64,000 nt of DNA from positions 310,001-374,000 of the forward strand of contig NZ_QHKL01000003.1 of assembly GCF_003947415.1 (NCBI RefSeq). The letters are read 5' to 3'. Within the stretch, counting starts at the first letter, position 1, and every line of letters starts with the position of its first letter. The translations under genes were made by a program, and so were the position numbers. Of the stretch, positions 7,741 to 16,241 are shown piece after piece. Below the pieces are notes generated by a model. That model had not been told where the DNA came from and made no database searches. It saw only the letters and a list, made by a program, of their open reading frames with translations. The DNA is from Amycolatopsis sp. WAC 01376 (lineage in GTDB: Bacteria; Actinomycetota; Actinomycetes; Mycobacteriales; Pseudonocardiaceae).

Positions 7741-9024
7741 ATGACCACTCCCTACGGCCAGCAGCCGCCGGGACAGCAGCCGCCGCCCGGGTCCGGGCCC
7801 GCGCCGGGGGACGGGCAGTCACCGCAGCCGCAGCAGCCGTTCGGACAGCCGCCGTCGGGAGAACAGCCCTCGCCGTTCGGCCAGCAGCCGCAGCAGGTTC
7901 TTCAAGGTGAGCAGCCCTCACCGTTTGGTCAGCAGCCCTCCGGTGAGCAGCCTTCGCCGTTCGGTCAGCAGCCGCAGCAGGCTCCGCAGGGTGACCAGTC
8001 TTCGCCCTTCGGGCAGCAGCCGCAGGCTCCGTTCGGCCAGCAGCCGCAACAACCGGGTCAGCCGTTCGGCGCGCAGCAGCAGCCGTTCGGGCAGCAGCCC
8101 CCGCAGTCTTCGCCGTTCGGGCAGCAGCCCGGCCAGCCTTCGCCGTTCGGCCAGGCCGCCCAGTTCGGCCCGCAGACCGACTACGCCCACTGGGGCCTTC
8201 GCGCGGGCGCGACCCTCATCGACTTCGGCCCGATCGTCGTGCTCCCGATCATCGGCATGATCATTTCGGCGACAGGGCTTCGCACGGTCGGCCTGTTCAT
8301 CGCCGGTCTCGGTTATCTCGCCGGATTCGGCTGGACCGTCTACAACCGATGGATCCGGATGGGCACCACCGGCCAGTCCCTCGGCAAGAAGATCCTGAAG
8401 ATCAAGCTCGTCCGCGAGGCCGACGGGCAGCCGATCGGGCCGCTGATGGCCTTCGTCCGGGACCTGTGCCACAACCTCGACGGCTGGATCTGCGGCCTCG
8501 GTTATCTCTGGCCGCTGTGGGACGAGAAGAAGCAGACGTTCGCCGACAAGATCCTCAGCACCGTCGTCGTCCCGGGCGAAGCCGCCGCGGTCGCGGCGGC
8601 GGCACCGTTCGGCCAGAACCCGGGATTCCCCGCGCCGCCGCCTTCTTCGCCGTCGTTCCCCGCGCAGCCCTCGCCGTTCGGCCAGCAGCCGCAGCAGCAG
8701 CCGTTCGGCGCGCAACAACAGCAGCAGCAGCAGCCGTCCCCGTTCGGGCAGCAGGCCCAGCAGCCGCAGCCGTTCGGGCAGCAGCCGTCCCAGCCGTTCG
8801 GTCAGCAGCCGCAGGGAACCGCGGCGCCGTCCCCGGAGTCCCAGCCGGGACCGGCCTTGGGCGAGGCCGAGCCGACTCAGGTCCTTCGCCCCGGCCAGCC
8901 GCCTCAGCAGGCGCCGTCCGGGTTCGACGAAGCCGAGCCGACGCAGAAGATCACGCCGGAGCAGCTGAGGCAGCAGTTGCCAGGAGCGGACGGGTCGAAC
9001 GGGCCCGGCACACCGCAGCAGTAA
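7741..9024 (+). CDS. RDD-family membrane protein with long Gln/Pro/Phe repeat arms
   Basis: This 427-residue protein has an RDD domain at about 147-275, containing WGLRAGATLIDFGPIVVLPI, GTTGQSLGKKILKIKLVRE and DEKKQTFADKIL. The domain is enclosed by two low-complexity arms built on repeats of SPFGQQP or QPFGQQP: more than ten copies before it and about six after. The C-terminal ~60 residues are acidic, with two EAEPTQ motifs followed by hydrophobic residues, a pattern like forkhead-associated or phosphothreonine targets. ATG 7741 follows GAGGGGATTTCG; upstream in-frame sequence has no repeat. Function is unknown. Confidence 0.82.
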   Translation: MTTPYGQQPPGQQPPPGSGPAPGDGQSPQPQQPFGQPPSGEQPSPFGQQPQQVLQGEQPSPFGQQPSGEQPSPFGQQPQQAPQGDQSSPFGQQPQAPFGQQPQQPGQPFGAQQQPFGQQPPQSSPFGQQPGQPSPFGQAAQFGPQTDYAHWGLRAGATLIDFGPIVVLPIIGMIISATGLRTVGLFIAGLGYLAGFGWTVYNRWIRMGTTGQSLGKKILKIKLVREADGQPIGPLMAFVRDLCHNLDGWICGLGYLWPLWDEKKQTFADKILSTVVVPGEAAAVAAAAPFGQNPGFPAPPPSSPSFPAQPSPFGQQPQQQPFGAQQQQQQQPSPFGQQAQQPQPFGQQPSQPFGQQPQGTAAPSPESQPGPALGEAEPTQVLRPGQPPQQAPSGFDEAEPTQKITPEQLRQQLPGADGSNGPGTPQQ

Positions 9025-9078
9025 GGAACGACCGGCGGGATCCACCCGCCGGGAAGCACGACACAAGTGGGGAACCCG

Positions 9079-9555
9079 ATGACGAACCCGTACGGCCAGC
9101 AGCCCGGCCCCGGCCAGCAGCAGCCCTATGGCCAGCAGCCTCAGCCCGGATACGGACCCCCGTCCGGCGCCACGCCCGCGCCGTACGGTCAGCCGTCCGG
9201 TGCGAACCCGATGCCGTACGGCCAGCCGGCGCCCTATGGCCAGCCCGCGCCGTACGGTCAGCCCGCGCCGTATGGCGCTCCGGGTGGCATGCCCGGCGGC
9301 GGTGGCGACATCAACGCCATCAAGGATTACAAGGGCTGGGCGATCGGCTGCATCTTCCTCTGCTGGATCATCGCGATCTTCGCGATCATGAAGTCCAACG
9401 AGGTCAACACCTACAAGATGCAGGGCAACTACGCCGCCGCCATGGACGCGTCGAAGTCGACGAAGACCATGTGCATGATCGCCTCGATCATCGGCGGCGT
9501 CGGCTGCCTCTTCTCCATCCTCTGGATCATCCTGGCCGCCGCGACGGCGTTCTAG
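9079..9555 (+). CDS. CD225/dispanin-like protein 3
   Basis: The 158-residue protein has an ~70-residue N-terminal tract of PYGQP repeats and then the CD225 domain (IKDYKGWAIGCIFLCWIIAI, KSNEVNTYKMQGN, second helix at the C-terminus). ATG 9079 lies four codons inside a GTG frame, and the GTGGGGA before it serves as ribosome binding site. The core is identical at DNA level to copy 4 over 156 bases (9286-9441 versus 9726-9881), which indicates recent duplication or gene conversion. Confidence 0.86.
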   Translation: MTNPYGQQPGPGQQQPYGQQPQPGYGPPSGATPAPYGQPSGANPMPYGQPAPYGQPAPYGQPAPYGAPGGMPGGGGDINAIKDYKGWAIGCIFLCWIIAIFAIMKSNEVNTYKMQGNYAAAMDASKSTKTMCMIASIIGGVGCLFSILWIILAAATAF

Positions 9556-9593
9556 CCCGACCGTAGAACGAAAGAACAACGAGGACCACTTTT

Positions 9594-10025
9594 ATGACCA
9601 ACCCTTACGGCCAGCAGCAGCCCTACGGACAGCAGCCCGGCTACGGGCCGCCGTCCGGCGGCATGCCCGCCCCCTACGGTCAGCCGGCTCCGTACGGCCA
9701 GCCTTCTCCCTACGGTGCCCCGGGCGGCATGCCCGGCGGCGGTGGCGACATCAACGCCATCAAGGATTACAAGGGCTGGGCGATCGGCTGCATCTTCCTC
9801 TGCTGGATCATCGCGATCTTCGCGATCATGAAGTCCAACGAGGTCAACACCTACAAGATGCAGGGCAACTACGCCGCCGCCGCGGACGCGTCGCGGTCCA
9901 CGAGGACCATGTGCATGATCGCGTCGATCATCGGTGGCCTCGGCTGCGTCTTCGCCATCGTGATGATCATCATCTCGATCGTCGCGGCCTCGTCCGTGCC
10001 CAGCTGCTACGGGCGCTACTGCTGA
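9594..10025 (+). CDS. CD225/dispanin-like protein 4
   Basis: The 143-residue near-copy of protein 3 has a shorter PYGQP-type tract, the same CD225 core and a divergent C-terminus ending SCYGRYC. It starts 38 bp after the previous stop, with ACGAGGAC upstream. The sequence diverges abruptly on both sides of the 156-base identical block, so selection or conversion appears restricted to the membrane core. Confidence 0.86.
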   Translation: MTNPYGQQQPYGQQPGYGPPSGGMPAPYGQPAPYGQPSPYGAPGGMPGGGGDINAIKDYKGWAIGCIFLCWIIAIFAIMKSNEVNTYKMQGNYAAAADASRSTRTMCMIASIIGGLGCVFAIVMIIISIVAASSVPSCYGRYC

Positions 10026-10074
10026 TTCCGGGGCGCACCACCCCGATGTCGGTCCCGGGTGGGACGATGTCGGG

Positions 10075-10836
10075 GTGGTGAACCTCTATCGCGACACCGG
10101 GGTGGTGTTGCGGACGCACAAGCTGGGTGAGGCCGACCGGATCGTCACCCTGCTCACGCGGCGGCACGGCAAGGTCCGTGCGGTCGCGAAAGGCGTGCGT
10201 CGGACGTCCTCGCGCTTCGGCGCGCGGCTGGAGCCGTTCGGCCACGTCGACGTCCAGTTCTACACCGGCCGCTCCCTGGATGTGATCACCCAGGTCGAGA
10301 CGGTCGACGCCTTCGCCCTTCCGCTGGTGGCCGATTACCAGCGCTACACCGCCGCGAGCGCCATCGCCGAGACGGCGGACCGGTTGTCCGCCGAAGAGGG
10401 CGAGCCGGTGCTCAAGCTCTACATGCTCGTCGTCGGCGCCCTTCGCGCTCTCGCGGGCGGTGAACGTGACAGTTCCCTCGTGCTCGACGCCTTCTTCCTG
10501 CGGGCCATGGCCTACGCAGGCTGGGCGCCCGCGATCACCGAATGCGCCCGATGCGGCCTGCCGGGTCCGCACAAGGCGTTCAGCGTGTCGGCAGGCGGCT
10601 CGATGTGCCCGGATTGCCGGGTTCCCGGCTGTGTCCACCCCTCTCACGAGGTGCTGACCCTGCTCGCGGCGCTTCTGCACGGCGAATGGCCGGTGGCCGA
10701 AGCGTCGCAGCCGGTGCCGAGGCGTGACGCGTCCGGACTGGTCGCGGCGCATCTGCAATGGCATCTGGAGCGTCAGTTGCGCTCGCTGCCACTGGTGGAG
10801 AGGCGTGCTCGGGAGAGCACCACCGGAGCGCAGTAG
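10075..10836 (+). CDS. recO: RecO, DNA repair and recombination mediator
   Basis: The 253-residue protein starts NLYRDTGVVLRTHKLGEADRI, the OB-fold domain of RecO, and carries a zinc-finger at about 157-182 (CARCGLPGP ... MCPDC ... C). RecO loads RecA onto SSB-coated DNA with RecR. Two adjacent GTG codons (10075 and 10078) can both start it. The G-rich palindrome-like stretch just upstream (ccaccccgatgtc ... gatgtcggggtgg) overlaps the probable leader. uppS follows 39 bp later. Confidence 0.94.
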   Translation: MVNLYRDTGVVLRTHKLGEADRIVTLLTRRHGKVRAVAKGVRRTSSRFGARLEPFGHVDVQFYTGRSLDVITQVETVDAFALPLVADYQRYTAASAIAETADRLSAEEGEPVLKLYMLVVGALRALAGGERDSSLVLDAFFLRAMAYAGWAPAITECARCGLPGPHKAFSVSAGGSMCPDCRVPGCVHPSHEVLTLLAALLHGEWPVAEASQPVPRRDASGLVAAHLQWHLERQLRSLPLVERRARESTTGAQ

Positions 10837-10875
10837 GGTCGCAGGCACAGGTTCACTCGATCAGGAGGCTCGAAG

Positions 10876-11697
10876 GTGCTGCGCAGGGGACGCGAGAACA
10901 AGGCGTCACAATTCGAACTTCGCGCGCCGGAGCCGCATCCGTCCGGTGCCCGGCCGCCGGAGATCCCCCGGGAACTCCTCCCGAAGCATGTCGCGCTGGT
11001 GATGGACGGCAACGGCCGCTGGGCCAACCAGCGGGGACTGCCGCGCATCGAGGGCCACAAACGCGGCGAAGCGGTGATGATCGACGTCGCCAGCGGTGCC
11101 GTGGAGCTCGGCGTCAAATGGCTTTCGGTGTACGCCTTCTCCACCGAGAACTGGAAGCGGAGCCCGGAAGAGGTCCGCTTCCTGATGGGCTTCAACCGCG
11201 ACACCATCCGTCGTCAGGTCGACTACCTCGGCTCGATCGGCGTCCGCATCCGCTGGGCGGGCCGCCGTCCGAAGCTGTGGGCGAGCGTGATCAAGGAACT
11301 GCAGGTCGCCGAGGAGAAGACCAAGAACAACACGGCGCTGAACATGACCATGTGCGTCAACTACGGCGGCCGTGCCGAACTGGGCGACGCCATGCGGCGG
11401 ATCGCGCAGGACGTCGCCGACGGGAAGCTGAACCCGGACAAGGTCACCGAGAAGACCATCGGCAAGTACCTGTACCAGCCCGACATGCCGGACGTGGACC
11501 TGTTCCTGCGGCCGTCGGGGGAGCAGCGGACGTCGAACTTCCTGCTCTGGCAGTCGGCCTACGCCGAGATGGTCTACCAGGACACGCTCTTCCCGGATTT
11601 CGACCGCACCCACCTGTGGCGGGCGTGCCTCGAGTTCGCGAAACGGGACCGCCGCTTCGGCGGGGCCATCGACAAGGCTTCCGAAGGGACCTCATGA
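10876..11697 (+). CDS. uppS: Cis-prenyl (undecaprenyl/decaprenyl) diphosphate synthase
   Basis: The 273-residue enzyme has the substrate-binding block LVMDGNGRWANQRG with catalytic Asp44, YAFSTENWKR near 125, and the C-terminal IPP-binding RPSGEQRTSNF near 212. These define the UppS/DedS family that makes the C50-C55 lipid carrier for cell-wall synthesis. GTG 10876 has a good site, AGGAGG, ten bases upstream. The stop overlaps the next gene by four bases. It follows recO as in mycobacteria. Confidence 0.95.
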   Translation: MLRRGRENKASQFELRAPEPHPSGARPPEIPRELLPKHVALVMDGNGRWANQRGLPRIEGHKRGEAVMIDVASGAVELGVKWLSVYAFSTENWKRSPEEVRFLMGFNRDTIRRQVDYLGSIGVRIRWAGRRPKLWASVIKELQVAEEKTKNNTALNMTMCVNYGGRAELGDAMRRIAQDVADGKLNPDKVTEKTIGKYLYQPDMPDVDLFLRPSGEQRTSNFLLWQSAYAEMVYQDTLFPDFDRTHLWRACLEFAKRDRRFGGAIDKASEGTS

Positions 11698-12116
11698 CCA
11701 CCGAAGCAGCCGATACGGCGGCGTTGCTGACGTCGGCACGGGAAGCCCTCGAGCGCTATCTCGAAGTCCACGTCGACGACGACGGCGCGCTGACCTTCTC
11801 GCACGCGGACGTCCCGTGTGTCATCCAGGCGACCCGGCTGGCCGAAGGGCTGACCGTGCTCAGCCTGACCTGCGTGGTGGCCTGGGACCTGCCGGACGAC
11901 CCGGCGATCGCGGCCTCGGCGGCGGAACGTGCCGGACAGGGCCTGTTCGGCACGCTCGGCGTCGTGCGGTCGGAGAAGGGCATCGACATCACGCTGAGGT
12001 ACGCGTTCCCGGCCGAGGGCATGGACGCCTCGCCGCTCGGGACGCTGCTCATGCTGGTCGTCTCCACCGCGTCGCAGCTGCGCTCGGACCTCCTGGGGAC
12101 CGCCACCGGGGACTGA
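11694..12116 (+). CDS. Small conserved protein, possibly YbjN/chaperone-like
   Basis: The 140-residue acidic protein begins SAREALERYLEVHVDDDGALTFSH and alternates strands and helices like the YbjN/type III secretion chaperone-like fold. The assignment is tentative. The start overlaps uppS (ATGA 11694-11697), and a protein of similar size follows uppS in mycobacteria, so it is part of a conserved neighbourhood. No catalytic motif is visible. Confidence 0.7.
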   Translation: MTTEAADTAALLTSAREALERYLEVHVDDDGALTFSHADVPCVIQATRLAEGLTVLSLTCVVAWDLPDDPAIAASAAERAGQGLFGTLGVVRSEKGIDITLRYAFPAEGMDASPLGTLLMLVVSTASQLRSDLLGTATGD

Positions 12117-12153
12117 CCGTCTCCACACAGGGTCACCTGGCATCATCTCGCGC

Positions 12154-13167
12154 ATGGAAACCATTTCCAGAAGCGCCCCGGAGAAGCCGGCCCGGCGGTT
12201 CAAGATCACCTCGATCGAGGTGCTCTGCGCGATCCTGCTGATCGCGATCCTCGGGCAGAGCTGGCTCCAGCAGGTGTTCGACGTGCCCGCGCTGCGGACC
12301 GGCTCCACGGTGTTCGTCGCCGTCTGCGTGCAGGCACTGCCGTTCCTGGTGCTCGGGGTGCTGATCAGCGGCGCGATCGCGGCGTTCGTGCCCGCGCGGG
12401 TGCTGCAGAAGGTGCTTCCGCGCCGAGCCGGTGCCGCGGTCGGTGTCGCAGGGCTGGCCGGGGTCGCCCTGCCGGGTTGTGAATGCGCGTCGGTGCCCGT
12501 CGCGCGGCGGCTGATCGGCCAGGGCGTCGCGCCCGCGGCCGCGCTGACGTTCCTGCTGGCCGCGCCCGCGGTGAACCCGGTGGTGCTGGTCGCGACGGCG
12601 GTGGCGTTCCCCGGGAACCCGGAAATGGTGTTCGCCCGGTTCGCCGGTTCGCTCGCCACGGCGATGGTGATGGGCTGGCTGTGGGCGAAGTGGGGCAAGC
12701 TCGACTGGATCGCGGAGCGCGCGCTGCGGCGTATGCCGGATGTCCAGCACGGTTCGCGCTGGAAGACCTTCGCCGAAACCGCGCGGGCGGATCTCGTCGA
12801 GGCGGGCGGTTTTCTCGTACTCGGCGCGATGATCGCCGCCGCGATGAACGTGCTGGTGCCCGCCAAATGGTTCGGTGTGCTCGGCGAGCAGATCGTGCTC
12901 GGGGTGCTGGTGATGGCCGTGCTGGCCGTCGTGCTGGCCCTGTGCAGCGAGGCCGACGCCTTCGTCGCCGCGTCGCTGACCGCGATGCCGCTGCTGCCGA
13001 AACTGGTATTCCTGGTGGTCGGGCCCGCGATCGACGTGAAACTGTTCGCCTTGCAGACCGGCACCTTCGGCAAATCCTTCGCGATGCGGTTCGCGCCCGT
13101 GACGTTCGTCGTCGCGCTGTCCTGCGCCGTCGTCTCCGGCATGCTCATCCTCGGAGGTGGCGCGTGA
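12154..13167 (+). CDS. Permease of the UPF0718/DUF318 family
   Basis: The 337-residue protein has eight to nine hydrophobic helices and the two family signatures, ALPGCECASVPVARRL (near 108) and ALCSEADAFVAASL (near 265). Members are putative metal or small-molecule permeases with paired conserved cysteines. The stop overlaps the following TIGR03943-type gene by four bases (GTGA 13164-13167), a coupling typical of this pair. The convergent neighbours are zur and smtB, so transport or delivery of zinc is a reasonable inference, though no Zur box is evident upstream. Confidence 0.88.
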   Translation: METISRSAPEKPARRFKITSIEVLCAILLIAILGQSWLQQVFDVPALRTGSTVFVAVCVQALPFLVLGVLISGAIAAFVPARVLQKVLPRRAGAAVGVAGLAGVALPGCECASVPVARRLIGQGVAPAAALTFLLAAPAVNPVVLVATAVAFPGNPEMVFARFAGSLATAMVMGWLWAKWGKLDWIAERALRRMPDVQHGSRWKTFAETARADLVEAGGFLVLGAMIAAAMNVLVPAKWFGVLGEQIVLGVLVMAVLAVVLALCSEADAFVAASLTAMPLLPKLVFLVVGPAIDVKLFALQTGTFGKSFAMRFAPVTFVVALSCAVVSGMLILGGGA

Positions 13168-13889
13168 AACGCGAGACCCAGAACATCCTGCTGATCCTGC
13201 TCGGCGGGGCGCTGCTCAAGATCACGATCAACGGCGACTACCTGCGCTACGTCAAACCCGCGCAGCAGCCGTGGATCATCGCGGGCGGCGCGGTGATGGT
13301 CACGCTGGGCGCGATCGCGATCGTCCGCGACCTGCTGGCCGCGCGGGCCGCCGCTGTCGTATCCGGCGACGTCCACGCGCACGAGCACAACACCCGTTCG
13401 GCCTGGCTGCTGATGGTGCCGGTGCTGGCCGTCTTCCTGGTCGCGCCGCCCGCGCTCGGTGCCGACTCGGTGACCCGCACCGAGGCCAGGGCGCCGCAAA
13501 GCGCTTCGGCGAGCAACGCGGCCGCCTTCCCGCCCCTGCCCGCCGGTGACGTGGTTCCGTTGGAGGTCAACGAGTTCGTCAGCCGCGCGGGGTGGGACAA
13601 GAGCGGGAGCCTGAACGGGCGTCCGGTGCGGCTGTCCGGGTTCGTCGTGCACAACGACGGCAACACGATGCTGGCCAGGATGGTGATCGGCTGCTGCGCC
13701 GCGGACGCCTTCCCGATCACCGTGCGGCTCGTGGGCGAGGACGTGTCGGGCTTCCGCGACGACACCTGGCTGGAGGTGACCGGGACGGTCGTGCCGGGCA
13801 CCGCGGTGCGGGAGAACAGCTACATGCCGGACTTGACGCTCACTTCGGTGCGGCAGGTGCCGGCGCCGAAGGACCCCTACGAGTACTGA
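13164..13889 (+). CDS. TIGR03943-type membrane protein paired with the permease
   Basis: The 241-residue protein has two N-terminal helices, a short His-containing segment (HAHEHN near 74) and an extracytoplasmic domain with the motif IGCCAADAFPITVRL near 176, typical of TIGR03943 putative permease-repeat proteins. The GTG start sits in the permease stop. In other actinobacteria this pair lies next to zinc-uptake regulators. The His-rich loop and the vicinal cysteines are plausible metal ligands; substrate unproven. Confidence 0.85.
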   Translation: MKRETQNILLILLGGALLKITINGDYLRYVKPAQQPWIIAGGAVMVTLGAIAIVRDLLAARAAAVVSGDVHAHEHNTRSAWLLMVPVLAVFLVAPPALGADSVTRTEARAPQSASASNAAAFPPLPAGDVVPLEVNEFVSRAGWDKSGSLNGRPVRLSGFVVHNDGNTMLARMVIGCCAADAFPITVRLVGEDVSGFRDDTWLEVTGTVVPGTAVRENSYMPDLTLTSVRQVPAPKDPYEY

Positions 13890-13913
13890 GCCCGGAAGCC
13901 CCTGCGGCGTGCA

Positions 13914-13960
13914 ATGAAGGGGCCTTTCATAGCAAAATTTGCTATGAAAGGCCCCTTCAT
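13914..13960. terminator. 47-nt perfect palindrome after the TIGR03943-type gene
   Basis: Two 23-nt arms flank a single central base. The arm starts atgaaggggcctttcatagc and itself contains a small palindrome (gaaggggccttt). It lies between the convergent pair TIGR03943-type (+) and zur (-), 24 bp past the + stop. No T-run follows on either strand. It is best read as a bidirectional terminator or transcript-end hairpin. Confidence 0.7.
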
Positions 13961-14032
13961 CGCAGCTTTTTGCCCTGGTCGGCGGCCGTGAGAAGGCCCC
14001 TTCGCGGGAGGCACGCCGAGTACTGAGCCGGA

Positions 14033-14087
14033 TGCTATGAACGGTCCGTTACTTGCAAAATTTGCAAGTAACGGACCGTTCATAGCA
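14033..14087. terminator. 55-nt perfect palindrome before the zur stop
   Basis: The 27-nt arms begin tgctatgaacggtccgttac and meet at one central base. It is six bases from the zur stop codon (14094), so it can form the 3' end of the smtB-zur transcript. The outer tgctatga matches the inner part of the 13914 palindrome (tcatagca), linking the two elements. Confidence 0.7.
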
Positions 14088-14093
14088 CGGGCG

Positions 14094-14513
14094 TCAGTGG
14101 TTCGAGCAGGTCCCGACGATCTCCACGGTGTGGCTGATGTCCGAGAACCCGTGCTCCGAGGCGATCTTTTCCGCCCATCGCTCCACGGCCGGTCCCTCGA
14201 CCTCGACGGTGCTGCCGCAGATCCGGCACACCAGGTGATGGTGGTGGTGCGACGAGCAGCGCCGGTAGATGGCCTCGCCGGTGTCGGTGCGCAGGACGTC
14301 GATCTCGCCGGCCTCCGAGAGCGACTGCAGCGTCCGGTACACCGTCGTGAGCCCGATGCCGTCGCCGCGTTTGCGCAGCTCGTCGTGCAGTTCCTGGGCG
14401 GAACGGAAGTCGTCGATCTCCTTGAGCAGCTCGACCACGGCGGCCCGCTGTTTCGTCGACCGGCGTCCCGGGACCGGCGCGGAACTGTTGGCCGTCGTCG
14501 GACTCATGCTCAC
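14094..14513 (-). CDS. zur: Fur-family zinc uptake regulator (Zur)
   Basis: The 139-residue protein has the Fur winged-helix (GIGLTTVYRTLQSLSEAGEID at 52-72) and a metal-binding dimerisation domain with HHHHHLVCRICG (Cys96, Cys99) and a C-terminal GTCSNH (Cys136). Lack of Fur-specific iron features and its pairing with an SmtB-like repressor match the mycobacterial smtB-furB operon, so a Zur role is inferred. The start overlaps the smtB stop by four bases. Confidence 0.9.
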   Translation of the reverse strand: MSMSPTTANSSAPVPGRRSTKQRAAVVELLKEIDDFRSAQELHDELRKRGDGIGLTTVYRTLQSLSEAGEIDVLRTDTGEAIYRRCSSHHHHHLVCRICGSTVEVEGPAVERWAEKIASEHGFSDISHTVEIVGTCSNH

Positions 14514-14893
14514 TTCCCCTCCTGAACGTGGGCTACGGCGTCCACCACGATATGCGCAAGGTGATCGTCGACCAGCCGGTACACCACCTCACGGCCGCGT
14601 CGCTCACCCTGTACGACACCCGCGGTCTTCAGCACCCGCAGGTGCTGGCTGATCAGCGGCTGCGCGACATCGAGCGTGTCCACCAGTTCGTGTACGCACC
14701 TGTCCGCGTTACGCAGTTGCAGGACGATCGCGATGCGCACGGGCGCGGCGAGTGCTCTGAGCAGGTCGCCGGCGTCCGCGAGGGCGGCGGCCGAGGCCGA
14801 GGCCGCGGGTTCGGCGGGGGGACGGGCCGTCGAATGCGGTCCGGGGTCTTCCGTGAAGCCAGGGGCGGCCGAGTCCGGGGTCACCGTAGCCAT
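14510..14893 (-). CDS. smtB: ArsR/SmtB-family metal-sensing repressor
   Basis: The 127-residue protein contains the ArsR winged helix: RCVHELVDTLDVAQPLISQHLRVLKTAGVV, with recognition helix QPLISQHLRVL. I chose ATG 14893 because GGAGG precedes it by five bases; upstream ATGs at 14929 and in between have no good site. It is the first gene of the smtB-zur operon. In mycobacteria the orthologous repressor releases DNA on binding zinc and so links zinc excess to zur expression; the same logic is inferred here. Confidence 0.88.
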   Translation of the reverse strand: MATVTPDSAAPGFTEDPGPHSTARPPAEPAASASAAALADAGDLLRALAAPVRIAIVLQLRNADRCVHELVDTLDVAQPLISQHLRVLKTAGVVQGERRGREVVYRLVDDHLAHIVVDAVAHVQEGK

Positions 14894-14912
14894 CGCCGCC
14901 TCCATGTCCATC

Positions 14913-14929
14913 ATGATTTCCGAAGTCAT
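14913..14929. promoter_or_regulatory. Candidate SmtB operator
   Basis: The 17-bp imperfect dyad atgatttccgaagtcat is mismatched at only two non-central positions per arm pair and lies 20-36 bases upstream of the smtB start codon. ArsR/SmtB proteins bind such interrupted dyads in their own promoters. This is an inference from position and symmetry. Confidence 0.45.
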
Positions 14930-15159
14930 TGCCAGTAACAGTCCAGGCCATCTTAGTGTTCCCCGTCCCCGGCGGTCTGTTCGCCGAGCGGGGGACCACT
15001 TGGCCGCGTCGTTACTGCTCCATTCGGGTGACTTCGCGAAGAAATGACCATTCCACTTCGCATGTGGTCGCCAACGGTGCAAGGTTGTCGCGGAGCGTTT
15101 CGTCGCTTCTCGTACGCTGACGACCGCGCTCTGAGGGCCCGGAGAGGCAGTGGGGAGAC

Positions 15160-16233
15160 ATGACTCGTTTCGTGACGAAGCTGGCCGCCGCGACGGCGGC
15201 CTTCGTTTTGGCGTCGGCTCCGGGGCTCGCCTCGGCGCAGACGACACAGGCCGTCGATGAGAAGTCCGGCCCCGTGTCGTTCGCGAACGTCGCGTCCGTG
15301 CGCATCGGTAACCCGGGATCGCTGATCACCGAGACCCAGCGCTCGCCGCTGACGCCCGGCCAGTCGAAACTCTCCCCGGATCGCACCGTCGTCCCGCGTG
15401 ACGACGGCGAGCGGACCACCTTCGGCAAGAAATGGGACATCAACCTGGGCCGCTACGGGGCGCAGAGCCCGTACCCGGCCGGTATCCCCAGCCGCGACCA
15501 CAATGTGATCGCCGCGTTGCAGCAGACCACGGTCCCGACAGCGGTCGCGGAGAGCAACTACGCCCTGATCGACAACGGCCGCGGCGGCGCGACACCCGCC
15601 GAAAACACCGTGCTGGTGCTCGAAGGCGCGAAGAGCTCGGTGGACTGCTCGTCGCCGAGCAAGGCGACGTCGGCGACGAGCGTGAGCAAGATCTGGGTGC
15701 GTGACGAAACCGGCAAGCTTCAGCCGTCCGGTGCTTCGGGCGTGGACATCAAGGGGCTCAAGCTCGGTCCGCCGTCGACCGGCGATATCGACAAGACGGC
15801 CAGCAAGGACGACACCACCTCCGACCTGACCGTGTCCCGGGTGACCGCTTTCGACCAGCTCATCCGGCAGGACGGCTGGCGCAGCGGTGACGTGACCAAG
15901 GCGGCGGGCTGGAAGCTGGACATCGTCACGCACGTGCGTGACGACGCGGGCAAGGACCTGCGCGAGGCCCGCACGACGATCGTGCTCGGCGGCGTGAGCT
16001 GCGCGATCCCGAGGAACTTCGTGGCGAAGCCCGCCGGCGGCACGGGACCGGGCGCGGCGCCCGAGCAGCCCGCGGTGCCGGGAACGGTCCCCGCGGGCGG
16101 TATCCCGCCGCAGACCGCCGACTCGACGAGGACCGTGGTCGGGCTGGGCCTGCTGGGCGGCGGCATCGTGATCGGCGCCGCGGCGATGCTGTTCCTTCGC
16201 CGTCGTAAGCCCGTTCCGGTGCGGGAGAAGTAG
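15160..16233 (+). CDS. Secreted, C-terminally membrane-anchored protein
   Basis: The 357-residue protein has a signal peptide (residues 1-27, cleavage after ASA|Q), a ~280-residue extracytoplasmic region of unknown fold, a Pro-rich linker, then one helix (TVVGLGLLGGGIVIGAAAMLF) and a basic tail RRRKPVPVREK. This is a cell-wall sorting signal layout, but there is no LPxTG. The nearest match is IPPQTADS about five residues before the helix. Two sortase genes follow directly (the first eight bases later), so it may be their substrate. The ribosome binding site is GTGGGGAGA. Confidence 0.75.
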   Translation: MTRFVTKLAAATAAFVLASAPGLASAQTTQAVDEKSGPVSFANVASVRIGNPGSLITETQRSPLTPGQSKLSPDRTVVPRDDGERTTFGKKWDINLGRYGAQSPYPAGIPSRDHNVIAALQQTTVPTAVAESNYALIDNGRGGATPAENTVLVLEGAKSSVDCSSPSKATSATSVSKIWVRDETGKLQPSGASGVDIKGLKLGPPSTGDIDKTASKDDTTSDLTVSRVTAFDQLIRQDGWRSGDVTKAAGWKLDIVTHVRDDAGKDLREARTTIVLGGVSCAIPRNFVAKPAGGTGPGAAPEQPAVPGTVPAGGIPPQTADSTRTVVGLGLLGGGIVIGAAAMLFLRRRKPVPVREK

Positions 16234-16241
16234 CGGCCCCC

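Noticed and set aside
12117..12153. Zur box upstream of the permease gene
   Set aside because: The short leader contains no AT-rich 7-1-7-type dyad.
16170..16200. Canonical LPxTG or LAxTG motif in the secreted protein
   Set aside because: Only IPPQTADS is present before the helix, so a standard sorting signal cannot be claimed.
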